A stretch of 64,000 bases of DNA from Algiphilus sp022763315. GTDB taxonomy: Bacteria > Pseudomonadota > Gammaproteobacteria > Nevskiales > Nevskiaceae. This document shows positions 29,632-37,622 of this stretch, in pieces. The position numbers and the translations under genes were made by a program. The stretch is taken from NCBI RefSeq assembly GCF_965249985.1, contig NZ_OZ252280.1. One strand, 5' to 3'. Under the pieces are notes generated by a model, which was not told where the DNA came from, made no database searches, and was given only the letters and a program-made list of their open reading frames with translations. Within the stretch, counting starts at the first letter, position 1; the number at the start of each line of letters is the position of its first letter.

Positions 29632-30735
29632 TCAAGTGCCCAGCCGGCGTCGGCCGAGCTGCGCGCTGTCGTTGAGCCGGGTGCTTTCCGCAATCGATTG
29701 CAGGAAGGGACGGTACGCATCCCATACCTTGCGTGCAAAGGGATCGCGCTCGGCCAAGGCTTCGACCACCTCGCCTGCCTTGGCGTGGAGGGCGTCGAGC
29801 ACCGCGTCGGGAAAGCGCAGGATCTCCACATCGTGTTCCTCGCGCAGTTCGCGCAGGGCCTCGGCGTTGCGCGCGTTGATCTCGGCGCGCATGGTGTGCG
29901 AGGCGGCCTTGCAGGCGGTGTCCACGATGGCCTGCAGGTCCTCAGGCAACGCGTCCCAGGCGTCCTTGTTGACGATGGCTTCCAGCGTTGCGCCCGGTTC
30001 CTGCCACCCGGGGTAGTAGTAGTACTTGGCGATCTTCTGAAAACCGAAGGCGAGGTCGTTGTAGGGACCCACCCACTCGGCGGCGTCGATGGCGCCGGTG
30101 GACAGTGCCTGATACAGCTCGCCGCCCGGAATATTCACCGTGGCGACGCCCAGCCGCGCCATGACATCACCGCCCAGGCCGGGGATGCGCATGCGCAGGC
30201 CATCGAGATCCTCGACCGCGTTGATACGCTTGTTGAACCAGCCCCCCATCTGCGCGCTGGTGTTGCCGGCGTCAAAGGGCACCAGATTGAAATCGTGGTA
30301 GAGCTCGCGCCAGAGCGCCATGCCGCCGCCCCAGTGCAGCCAGGCCGTCATTTCGTCGGCCGTCATGCCGAAGGGTAGCGCCGTGAAGAAGGGCATGGCC
30401 GGCGATTTGCCTTTCCAGTAGTAGGCCGCACCATGACCCATCTGCGCGCTCCCGCGCGACACGGCATCGAAGACCTCCATGGCCGGCACGCGCTCGCCCG
30501 CGCCGAAGACCTCCACCTGCAGGCGACCCTCCGACATGGTGTTGATGGTTTCCGCCAGACGCGCCGCGCCGCTGCCCAGGCCGGGGAAATTGCGCGGCCA
30601 GGTGGTGTACATGGTCCAGCGAAAGGACGCACGCTGCTTGCTGGCGGCGGGTGCAGCCTCTTGTGAGGCGGGGCTGCAGCCGGCGAGGCCGGCGCCTGCG
30701 GCGAGGCCGCCGACGATGAGGTCGCGTCTTTGCAT
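29632..30735 (-). CDS. TRAP transporter substrate-binding protein (DctP/TakP-like)
   Basis: A 367-residue extracytoplasmic solute-binding protein of the TRAP type. The N-terminus MQRRDLIVGGLAAGAGLAGC has a twin-arginine and a lipobox, so it may be Tat-exported and lipid-anchored at Cys20. The mature part has FPGLGSGAARLAETIN, the conserved Arg-containing MRIPGLGG, WVGPYNDLAFGFQKIAKYYY and GWQEPG, most like TakP-type alpha-keto acid or related receptors. No TRAP permease genes (dctQM) are nearby, so it is an orphan. tatABC lies 5 kb away. The ligand is an inference. Confidence 0.88.
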   Translation of the reverse strand: MQRRDLIVGGLAAGAGLAGCSPASQEAAPAASKQRASFRWTMYTTWPRNFPGLGSGAARLAETINTMSEGRLQVEVFGAGERVPAMEVFDAVSRGSAQMGHGAAYYWKGKSPAMPFFTALPFGMTADEMTAWLHWGGGMALWRELYHDFNLVPFDAGNTSAQMGGWFNKRINAVEDLDGLRMRIPGLGGDVMARLGVATVNIPGGELYQALSTGAIDAAEWVGPYNDLAFGFQKIAKYYYYPGWQEPGATLEAIVNKDAWDALPEDLQAIVDTACKAASHTMRAEINARNAEALRELREEHDVEILRFPDAVLDALHAKAGEVVEALAERDPFARKVWDAYRPFLQSIAESTRLNDSAQLGRRRLGT

Positions 30736-30757
30736 GTTGGGGTCTCCTGGTCGGGTG

Positions 30758-31624
30758 CTAGCGCGGATAGAAGTGTGGCTGGCCTTCGGGCCGGCGGCGG
30801 AAGCGACGGTACGACCACCAATACTGGCCGGGCAAGTGCAACACCACCTTCTCCACGGCACGATTCAGCGCCTCGACGCTGTCACCCGCCGAAGGTGCCG
30901 GCACGATATGAAAGCGGAAGCGCCGCCAACCGATGCGTTCGGCGTAGCAGAACAGCACCCGCGCCTGCGTGCGTCGGGCCAGGCCGTGCACCAGGGTTGG
31001 AGTATGCGCCGGGATACCGAACAGCGGCGCGAAGGCGCCGGCGCCTTCCGGCGGATCCTGATCCGGCAGGATGCCGACGCGCTCACCACGGCGCAGCGCC
31101 ATCAGCAGTGCACGTACGCCGCTGCCGCCGTCGCTGGACACCAGGCGCGCGCCCAGCCGCTGGCGGCCGCGCAAAATGAGGCTGTCAACAACGCCGGGCT
31201 GCGGCTTGTACAGCGAAGTAATGCCACCATGCAGCGCACAGAACATGCCCGCCAATTCCCAGGAACCGAGGTGCGGGCACAGCACAATGGCGCCGCCGGG
31301 ATGCCCGTCGGCCAGCGCGCGCAGTCGCGCCGCCGCTGCCGGCGCGTGCAACCAGCGCCGCAGGCGCCGCTCGGACCCGAACCAGATGGCCGGAGATTCC
31401 ACGGCGGCGGTACAGAACGCGCTCAGGCTGCGCCGCACCAGTCGCCTCCGGGTCGCCTCGGGCAGGTCGGGGAAGCACCGCGCGAGATGGGTTTCGGCAG
31501 TCAGGCGTGGCCGGCCGCGGCTCCACCAGAGCAGCCAGCCGCCCGCAGCGCCGAGCAGTCGAATCAGGGGAGTGGGGAGGGCGCCGACGCAATGCAGCGC
31601 GGCACGCGACAGCGACGATTTCAT
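30758..31624 (-). CDS. Lysophospholipid/lipid A acyltransferase family protein (LpxL-like)
   Basis: A 288-residue inner-membrane acyltransferase. The catalytic HX4E motif is HLGSWE (His118, Glu123). It has a hydrophobic N-terminus and the later DQDPPEGAGAFAPLFGIPA region typical of lipid A late acyltransferases (LpxL/HtrB family). Expected reaction: transfer of a fatty acyl group onto lipid A. Which position it acylates cannot be told; it is slightly shorter than E. coli LpxL (306). Confidence 0.9.
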   Translation of the reverse strand: MKSSLSRAALHCVGALPTPLIRLLGAAGGWLLWWSRGRPRLTAETHLARCFPDLPEATRRRLVRRSLSAFCTAAVESPAIWFGSERRLRRWLHAPAAAARLRALADGHPGGAIVLCPHLGSWELAGMFCALHGGITSLYKPQPGVVDSLILRGRQRLGARLVSSDGGSGVRALLMALRRGERVGILPDQDPPEGAGAFAPLFGIPAHTPTLVHGLARRTQARVLFCYAERIGWRRFRFHIVPAPSAGDSVEALNRAVEKVVLHLPGQYWWSYRRFRRRPEGQPHFYPR

Positions 31625-31803
31625 GGGCCAGCATCATACGATCGCTGTCGGCGGCGTGCCGTCCATGGCGTGACTACCTGCCTGCGCCTCCGTGCGTGGG
31701 ATCTTCCGTGGCGGTCACAGGGGGTAGAGTGCGCAATCCGTCACGCCGACAGTATCGGGCGGATGCCGGCGCGGCTTGTAGGAAAACGCAGACAAGAGTG
31801 CGC

Positions 31804-32244
31804 ATGATCGGATTTCTGCAACGGGTGACACAGGCCGAAGTGGCCATTGACGGCGACTGCGTCGGGCGGATTGATACCGGCCTGATGGTGCTGATGGGTA
31901 TCCGCCCGGAGGACACCGAGGCCAAGGCGCAGGCACTGGTCGAGCGCCTGCTCGCCTACCGCGTCTTTCCGGATGCGCAGGGGCGCATGAACCGCAGTCT
32001 GCGCGATATCGCCGGCGGCCTGTTGCTGGTCCCGCAGTTCACCCTGTGCGCCGATACCCGCCGCGGCCTGCGTCCGGGATTCGAAGGCGCCGCCCGGCCG
32101 GAGCAGGCGCAGCCGCTGTTCGAGGTCGCCTGTGCGCATGCCCATGCCGTACACAGCGGCATGGTGGCAAGCGGCCGTTTCGGCGCCGACATGCAGGTGG
32201 CATTGATCAACGACGGACCGGTCAGTTTCTGGTTGGAGGTCTGA
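31804..32244 (+). CDS. dtd: D-aminoacyl-tRNA deacylase
   Basis: Removes D-amino acids (and glycine mis-charged on tRNA-Ala) from tRNAs; cytosolic. It has 146 residues, full length. It starts MIGFLQRVTQAEVAIDG. The two active-site motifs appear as PQFTLCADTRRG (normally SQxTL) and INDGPVSFWLE. The Ser to Pro change in the first motif is notable but the rest is intact. I used the ATG at 31804. It lies upstream of the his genes and divergent from the acyltransferase. Confidence 0.94.
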   Translation: MIGFLQRVTQAEVAIDGDCVGRIDTGLMVLMGIRPEDTEAKAQALVERLLAYRVFPDAQGRMNRSLRDIAGGLLLVPQFTLCADTRRGLRPGFEGAARPEQAQPLFEVACAHAHAVHSGMVASGRFGADMQVALINDGPVSFWLEV

Positions 32245-32398
32245 GCACGGCGCGCCGACTTGCATCGCCCTTGCAGCCTACCCTGGCCCCATGGCGGGCA
32301 GAGCGCGCAACCACGCGCCCTCGCCGCTGATCCGCCCGGGAGTTGCGTCGTGCAGCAAGCGGAGTATCCTACGCGGCCTTACTGATCGGCTGGCCGCC

Positions 32399-32989
32399 AT
32401 GAACGCGCGCACTGCCCGCGTGCAGCGGGACACACAAGAGACCCAGATCACCGTCGACATCAACCTGGACGGTAGTGGGCAAGCCCGGCTTGAAACCCCG
32501 GCACCCTTCCTCAACCACATGATCGACCAGATCGTCCGTCACGGACTGATCGATCTGAGCATCACCGCCGTGGGCGATACCGACATCGACCTCCACCACA
32601 CGGTCGAGGACATCGGCATCACGCTGGGCCAGGCCTTGATGAAGGCGGTGGGAGACAAGAAGGGCATCCGGCGCTACGGCCACGCCTACGTTCCCCTCGA
32701 TGAAGCGCTGTCCCGCGTGGTGCTGGATCTGTCCGGCCGGCCGGGATTGGAGTGGTTTGTCGATTTTCCGCGGGCGCGCATCGGTGATTTCGATGTCGAC
32801 CTGCTGCGCGAATTCTTCCAGGGCATGGTCAACCACAGCCTGCTGACCCTGCACGTGGATGCGCTGCGCGGACGCAACGCCCACCACATCGCCGAGACCA
32901 TCTTCAAGGCCTTCGGTCGGGCGTTGCGCGCGGCGGTGGAACGCGATCCGCGCTCGGACGCCATCCCATCCACCAAGGGAACGCTCTAG
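32399..32989 (+). CDS. hisB: Imidazoleglycerol-phosphate dehydratase
   Basis: Dehydrates imidazoleglycerol phosphate in histidine synthesis. It is monofunctional at 196 residues, with no HisB-N phosphatase domain as in enterics. The metal-binding motifs HHTVEDIG and GRNAHHIAE are intact, as is the C-terminal tail TKGTL. I set the start at the ATG at 32399 (MNARTARVQRDT); the upstream 108 bp of open frame lack conservation. It is followed by hisH at a 12-bp gap. Confidence 0.97.
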   Translation: MNARTARVQRDTQETQITVDINLDGSGQARLETPAPFLNHMIDQIVRHGLIDLSITAVGDTDIDLHHTVEDIGITLGQALMKAVGDKKGIRRYGHAYVPLDEALSRVVLDLSGRPGLEWFVDFPRARIGDFDVDLLREFFQGMVNHSLLTLHVDALRGRNAHHIAETIFKAFGRALRAAVERDPRSDAIPSTKGTL

Positions 32990-33001
32990 CCGGAGCCCTC
33001 G

Positions 33002-33643
33002 ATGTCGGCCATCGGTGTCATTGATTACGGAATGGGGAACCTGCATTCGCTGGCCAAGGCGCTTGAGCGTTCGGCCGGCTCGCAGCGGGTGGAAGTCACC
33101 TACGACCCCGACAAGCTCGCCAAGTGCGAGCGGCTGGTGCTGCCCGGTGTCGGCGGCGTGCGCGCCTGCATGGCGGAGCTGCAGCGCCTCGAGCTGGACG
33201 CCTTTGTGCGTGAGCAGTCCAAGACCAAGCCGCTGCTCGGTATCTGCCTCGGCATGCAGGTATTGCTTGACCATTCCGAGGAGAACGACGGCGTCGATGC
33301 CCTCGGCCTGATCCCCGGCCGGGTGGTGCGCTTTCCGGATCCGCCCGCGCCCAAGCCGGGCGAACAGCGGCTCAAGGTGCCGCACATGGGCTGGAACAAG
33401 GTGCATCAGCGTCAGCCGCATGCGCTGTGGCAGGGCATCCCTGATGCGTCCTGGTTCTACTTCGTGCACAGCTACTACGCCGAGCCGACGTCGCCGGAGC
33501 ACGTGCTGGGCGAGGCCACCTACACGCACACCTTTGCCGCTGCCATCGGGCGCGACAATGTGGCAGCCTTCCAATTCCATCCCGAAAAATCGCAGCAAGC
33601 CGGTATGATGCTGCTCAACAACTTCATTCAATGGGAGCCCTGA
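33002..33643 (+). CDS. hisH: Imidazole glycerol phosphate synthase glutaminase subunit
   Basis: Supplies ammonia to HisF. It has 213 residues, class I glutamine amidotransferase. The nucleophile Cys82 lies in GICLGMQ, and His/Glu of the triad in FHPEKSQ near the C-terminus. The VIDYGMGNLHS N-terminus is typical. It is within the his cluster, followed after 92 bp by hisA. Confidence 0.98.
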   Translation: MSAIGVIDYGMGNLHSLAKALERSAGSQRVEVTYDPDKLAKCERLVLPGVGGVRACMAELQRLELDAFVREQSKTKPLLGICLGMQVLLDHSEENDGVDALGLIPGRVVRFPDPPAPKPGEQRLKVPHMGWNKVHQRQPHALWQGIPDASWFYFVHSYYAEPTSPEHVLGEATYTHTFAAAIGRDNVAAFQFHPEKSQQAGMMLLNNFIQWEP

Positions 33644-33735
33644 ACACCTAGCGCAGTCATCGCTGCTGCGGTCGTTCATGCACCCCTGGCGCTCTCCCCG
33701 CACGTCCTACGCCCTGCCAACCCCGTTACGTCATC

Positions 33736-34467
33736 ATGTTTCTTATCCCCGCAATCGATCTCAAGAACGGGCAGTGTGTCCGCCTCCGTCAGGGCAAGAT
33801 GGACGATGTGACAGTGTTCTCGGATGACCCTGTCGCCGTCGCCCGTCGTTGGAGTGAAGCCGGCGCCAAGCGCCTGCACATCGTCGATCTCGACGGTGCC
33901 GCCACGGGCCGCCCCGCCCACGCCGACATCATTCACCGCATCTGCGAAAGCTGCCCGGATCTCACCGTGCAGGTCGGCGGTGGTATCCGCGATGAGGACA
34001 CCGTGCAGCGCTATCTGGACGCCGGGGCCGAGTGGATCATCATCGGCACGCGCGCAGTCACCGCACCACACTTCCTGCGCGATCTCTGCGTCGAGTACCC
34101 GCGCCGCATCGTGGTCGGCCTGGATGCGCGCGATGGCCGCGTCGCGGTTGACGGCTGGAGCAAGCTGTCGCAGCACACCGTGCTCGAGCTGGCGCAGCAG
34201 TTTGAAGAAGACGGCGTCGAAGCCATCGTCTATACCGATATCGGCCGCGACGGCATGATGAAGGGCGTCAACACCGAAGCGACCCGCGAACTCGCCTCGC
34301 AGATCCGGACGCCGGTCATCGCTTCCGGCGGCGTATCCTCGATGGATGACATTCGCGCCCTGCACGAGATTGAAAGCGATGGGGTCATCGGTGCCATCAT
34401 CGGGCGCGCGCTCTACGAGGGCGGCATTGATTTCAAGCAGGCCACCCTGGAAGTGGCCGGGACCTGA
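33736..34467 (+). CDS. hisA: ProFAR isomerase (1-(5-phosphoribosyl)-5-[(5-phosphoribosylamino)methylideneamino]imidazole-4-carboxamide isomerase)
   Basis: TIM-barrel isomerase of histidine synthesis with 243 residues. The catalytic acid Asp8 lies in IPAIDLKNG, and the second aspartate in YTDIGRDGM. Phosphate-binding loops VGGGIRD and ASGGVSS are present. The stop lies 3 bp before hisF, so the two are coexpressed. Confidence 0.98.
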   Translation: MFLIPAIDLKNGQCVRLRQGKMDDVTVFSDDPVAVARRWSEAGAKRLHIVDLDGAATGRPAHADIIHRICESCPDLTVQVGGGIRDEDTVQRYLDAGAEWIIIGTRAVTAPHFLRDLCVEYPRRIVVGLDARDGRVAVDGWSKLSQHTVLELAQQFEEDGVEAIVYTDIGRDGMMKGVNTEATRELASQIRTPVIASGGVSSMDDIRALHEIESDGVIGAIIGRALYEGGIDFKQATLEVAGT

Positions 34468-34470
34468 GCC

Positions 34471-35256
34471 ATGTTGGCCAAACGCATCATTCCCTGCCTC
34501 GACATCGATCGGGGTCGCGTCGTCAAGGGAGTGAAGTTCCGCGACATCATCGACGCCGGCGATCCGGTGGAGGTTGCGGGTCGTTATGACGCCCAGGGCG
34601 CGGACGAACTCGTGTTCCTCGACATCACCGCCAGCCACGAGGACCGCCCCACCCTGTTCGCCACGGTGGAACAGGTGGCGCGTCAGATCTATATCCCGTT
34701 CACGGTTGGTGGCGGGGTTCGTACTTGTGCGGACGTGCGCGCCCTGCTGTCGGCCGGGGCCGACAAGGTGTCCATCAACACCGCGGCCGTCATCGACCCC
34801 GATTTCGTCACCGAGGCCGCCGGACGCTACGGCGTGCAGTGCATCGTCGTCGCCGTCGACGCCAAGCGCGTCAACAAGCGCAAGGAACCGCCTCGCTGGG
34901 AAGTCTTTACCCACGGCGGTCGCAAGAGCACCGGTCTGGATGCGGTTGAGTGGTGCGCGACCATGGTGGAAAAAGGGGCCGGCGAACTGCTGCTGACCAG
35001 CATGGACCGCGACGGCACCAAATCGGGCTATGACACCGAGCTGTTGCGCGCGATTTCCGCGAATATCCCGGTTCCCCTCATCGCCTCGGGAGGCGTCGGC
35101 TCGCTGGATCATCTCTACGAGGGGCTGGCCGAAGGCGAGGCCGATGCAGTGCTGGCGGCGAGCATCTTCCACCAGGGTACGCACACCGTCGGTGAGGCCA
35201 AGGAGTTTCTGGCCGCTCGCGGCATCAACGTCCGCCTGCCACCGCGCGCCGCCTAG
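34471..35256 (+). CDS. hisF: Imidazole glycerol phosphate synthase cyclase subunit
   Basis: Cyclase that forms IGP and AICAR with HisH. It has 261 residues. Asp11 lies in IIPCLDIDRGRVVKG, phosphate loops are VGGGVRT and ASGGVGS, and the second catalytic Asp lies in TSMDRDGTKSGYD. It follows hisA directly, and hisE follows after 15 bp. hisI, which often sits between hisF and hisE, is absent here. Confidence 0.98.
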   Translation: MLAKRIIPCLDIDRGRVVKGVKFRDIIDAGDPVEVAGRYDAQGADELVFLDITASHEDRPTLFATVEQVARQIYIPFTVGGGVRTCADVRALLSAGADKVSINTAAVIDPDFVTEAAGRYGVQCIVVAVDAKRVNKRKEPPRWEVFTHGGRKSTGLDAVEWCATMVEKGAGELLLTSMDRDGTKSGYDTELLRAISANIPVPLIASGGVGSLDHLYEGLAEGEADAVLAASIFHQGTHTVGEAKEFLAARGINVRLPPRAA

Positions 35257-35271
35257 GCGCGTTCACCGGCC

Positions 35272-35625
35272 ATGGCAACGCGCCCACCCGCCGACGTGAC
35301 CGCCCTCGAGGCGCTGCAGGCCACCATCCGCGCCCGTCTGGACGCCGACCCGGAGCAGTCCTATGTGGCGCGGCTGCATCACAAGGGCACGGATGCCATC
35401 CTGAAGAAGGTGGGCGAAGAAGCGGCCGAAGTGCTGCTCGCGGCGAAGAATGAAGATTCAGTGAATCTCGTTCACGAATTGGCCGACCTGTGGTTTCATT
35501 GTGCAGTTCTGATGGCGCATGCCGGGATCGAGCCCGAACAGCTCTACAGCGAACTCGCACGGCGTGCAGGCACCTCCGGTTTGGCCGAGAAAGCGGCCCG
35601 GGGGCAATCTTCTAATGGAGCGTAG
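35272..35625 (+). CDS. hisE: Phosphoribosyl-ATP diphosphatase
   Basis: Hydrolyses PR-ATP to PR-AMP, an early step of histidine synthesis. It is monofunctional, with 117 residues. The family signature KKVGEEAAEVLLAAKN and HELADLWFH is intact. The cyclohydrolase partner HisI is not fused and not in the window. tatA follows 2 bp after its stop, the common hisE-tatABC arrangement of pseudomonads and relatives. Confidence 0.96.
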   Translation: MATRPPADVTALEALQATIRARLDADPEQSYVARLHHKGTDAILKKVGEEAAEVLLAAKNEDSVNLVHELADLWFHCAVLMAHAGIEPEQLYSELARRAGTSGLAEKAARGQSSNGA

Positions 35626-35627
35626 CT

Positions 35628-35873
35628 ATGGCACCGAGTTTGTGGCAGTTGTTGATCGTATTGGGCATCGTCATCGTGGTCTTCGGCACCAAGCGGCTGC
35701 GCGGCATGGGCAGTGACCTCGGTTCCGCCATCCGCGGCTTCAAGGATTCAATGAAGACCGGTGAGAAGGATGCCCAGGACCACGTCCAGCATCTCACCAC
35801 CGAGGACAGCGATACCCAGGACAGCAACACCAGCAGCGAGACGCACAAGTCGGAAGACCGGACGCGTAGCTAG
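35628..35873 (+). CDS. tatA: Twin-arginine translocase subunit TatA
   Basis: Pore-forming component for export of folded proteins. It has 81 residues: one membrane helix (about 5-20, LWQLLIVLGIVIVVFG), the hinge TKRLRGMGSDLG, an amphipathic helix and an acidic, Ser/Thr/Asp-rich tail. It is the first of three tat genes. Confidence 0.96.
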   Translation: MAPSLWQLLIVLGIVIVVFGTKRLRGMGSDLGSAIRGFKDSMKTGEKDAQDHVQHLTTEDSDTQDSNTSSETHKSEDRTRS

Positions 35874-35894
35874 TTACCGGTACGGACACCGTCC

Positions 35895-36284
35895 ATGTTC
35901 GATCTCGGCTTCTGGGAACTGCTCTTCGTCGGCGTCATCGCGCTGGTCGTGCTCGGCCCGGAGCGTCTTCCGGTCGCGGCGCGCACGGTGGGGCGATGGG
36001 TCGGTCAGGCACGTTCCTATGCGCGCAGCCTGTCCAATGAGCTGGACCGCGAGGTCCACATCAAGGAGATCCGCCAGCAGGTACAGAGCGCGGAGACGGA
36101 GATCCGTTCCGGTTTCCAGTCGGCCGATCAGGAAGTGCGCGCATTGGCGGCGCACGATGAGAAAACCACGGGTACCGAGACCGTCAACCCCGCCGTGGAA
36201 GCCGCACCCGCGGTAGAGGACCAGACCCGGGATGCCGCGGGTGACACCTCCTCCGAGGCCGAGTCGCCGGCCGACCGTCGCTGA
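35895..36284 (+). CDS. tatB: Twin-arginine translocase subunit TatB
   Basis: Forms the substrate receptor with TatC. It has 129 residues. The N-terminal helix MFDLGFWELLFVGVIALVVL, the GPERLPVAART hinge and a long amphipathic helix distinguish it from TatA. The C-terminal tail is acidic and variable. It ends 5 bp before tatC. Confidence 0.95.
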   Translation: MFDLGFWELLFVGVIALVVLGPERLPVAARTVGRWVGQARSYARSLSNELDREVHIKEIRQQVQSAETEIRSGFQSADQEVRALAAHDEKTTGTETVNPAVEAAPAVEDQTRDAAGDTSSEAESPADRR

Positions 36285-36289
36285 CGCCG

Positions 36290-37087
36290 ATGAGCCAGAC
36301 CTCCAGCGGCAAAGGGCGCAAGGACGCCTCGCAACCCGATAGCGAACAGCCACTGATCGCCCACCTGATCGAGCTCCGCGACCGGGTACTGCGCGCGCTC
36401 ATTGGCATCCTCATCGCCTTCGTTCCGCTCGCCTTCTTTGCGCAGGAGCTGTATAGCTTTGCCGCCGCACCGCTGATGGCCCTGCTCCCGGAAGGCGCCA
36501 GCATGATCGCCACCGATGTGGCCTCCCCCTTCTTCGCCCCCTTCAAGCTCGCTGCGCTGGCCGCCCTCGTGGTCGCACTGCCCTGGGTGCTCTATCAGAT
36601 CTGGGCCTTCGTCGCCCCCGGCCTCTACCTGCAGGAGCAGCGTCTGGTGCTGCCGCTCCTGGCGAGCAGCACGCTGCTGTTCTACGCCGGCATGCTGTTC
36701 GCCTATTTCGTCGTGTTTCCGGTGGTCTTCGGTTTTTTTATCTCGGTCGCCCCCGAAGGGGTGGCGGTGATGACCGACATCTCGCGCTACCTGAATTTCG
36801 CGCTCGGCATGTTTCTGGCTTTTGGGATCGCCTTCGAGATGCCGATCGCCATTGTGCTGATGGTGTGGAGCGGCTTCACCACGCCGGGCCAACTGGCCGC
36901 GAAGCGCCCCTATGTGCTGGTCGGGCTGTTCGTGCTGGGGGCTTTCCTGACGCCGCCCGATATCGTGTCGCAGACCATGCTCGCAGTGCCGGCCTATGCC
37001 CTGTTCGAACTCGGCATCCTGGCCGCACGCTGGTTCGTGCCGGGCAGCGCCGAGGTCGACGCACAGCGTCGATCCGACGAGTCCTGA
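36290..37087 (+). CDS. tatC: Twin-arginine translocase subunit TatC
   Basis: Polytopic receptor for the twin-arginine signal. It has 265 residues with six membrane segments. The conserved LIELRDRVLRALIGI at the start and the periplasmic LPWVLYQIWAFVAPGLY with FVFPVVFGFF follow the family. The C-terminal tail after helix six is short and charged. It is the last gene of tatABC. Confidence 0.97.
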   Translation: MSQTSSGKGRKDASQPDSEQPLIAHLIELRDRVLRALIGILIAFVPLAFFAQELYSFAAAPLMALLPEGASMIATDVASPFFAPFKLAALAALVVALPWVLYQIWAFVAPGLYLQEQRLVLPLLASSTLLFYAGMLFAYFVVFPVVFGFFISVAPEGVAVMTDISRYLNFALGMFLAFGIAFEMPIAIVLMVWSGFTTPGQLAAKRPYVLVGLFVLGAFLTPPDIVSQTMLAVPAYALFELGILAARWFVPGSAEVDAQRRSDES

Positions 37088-37119
37088 GCCGGCTGGATTC
37101 GACGCGGAGGCCCCCCATC

Positions 37120-37554
37120 ATGTACGGCGAGCCTGTTCTGGTCTACGGCAGCCTGATGCATGATCAGCCCGCGCACCGCCACTTTGGCCTGCACCGCCAT
37201 GCGCGTTGGCTCGCCCGGGTGTGTCTGCGCGGATGGCTCTACGATCTGGGCGCTTACCCGGGCTTCCGCCCCGGCTGGGGCTGGGTGCAGGCGGAGCTGT
37301 ACGCGCTGACGCGGCCGGAGCTGCTGGCGGCGCTGGATGCCTACGAGGGCTACGATCCGGCGCGTCCACAGCGGTCGGAATACATCCGCCGCGCCTGGCC
37401 CTGCCGGAGCGGTCCCGGCTGGGGATGGCTCTACGTCTACCAAGGTCCAGTGGCCGGCAAGCCCCGAGGCGGCCTGCGCTGGGGTGCGAGTGGCCGGCGC
37501 ATTACGCCGGACGCAATCAAGCGCCGCTGCGCTGGCGCGCGCTGCGTTTCTTGA
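37120..37554 (+). CDS. Gamma-glutamylcyclotransferase-like protein
   Basis: A 144-residue protein of the gamma-glutamylcyclotransferase/AIG2-like superfamily. The signature YGSLMHDQ lies at residues 9-16, and an acidic residue likely serving as catalyst lies in LDAYEGYD. The ATG at 37120 puts this motif at the usual distance from the start. It may act on gamma-glutamyl amines or peptides; the true substrate is unknown. The C-terminal region is Arg-rich and may be poorly conserved. It lies between tatC and pyrC. Confidence 0.8.
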   Translation: MYGEPVLVYGSLMHDQPAHRHFGLHRHARWLARVCLRGWLYDLGAYPGFRPGWGWVQAELYALTRPELLAALDAYEGYDPARPQRSEYIRRAWPCRSGPGWGWLYVYQGPVAGKPRGGLRWGASGRRITPDAIKRRCAGARCVS

Positions 37555-37622
37555 CGGCAGGCGCGGAGGCGCACCACGGTCCCCCTGCTAGAATCCGCGC
37601 ATCGACCGCGCCGAATCCCGCC

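Noticed and set aside
37206..37622. In-frame upstream extension of pyrC into the preceding gene
   Set aside because: It overlaps the gamma-glutamylcyclotransferase frame, and the extra residues lack homology. Dihydroorotase begins naturally at the ATG at 37623.
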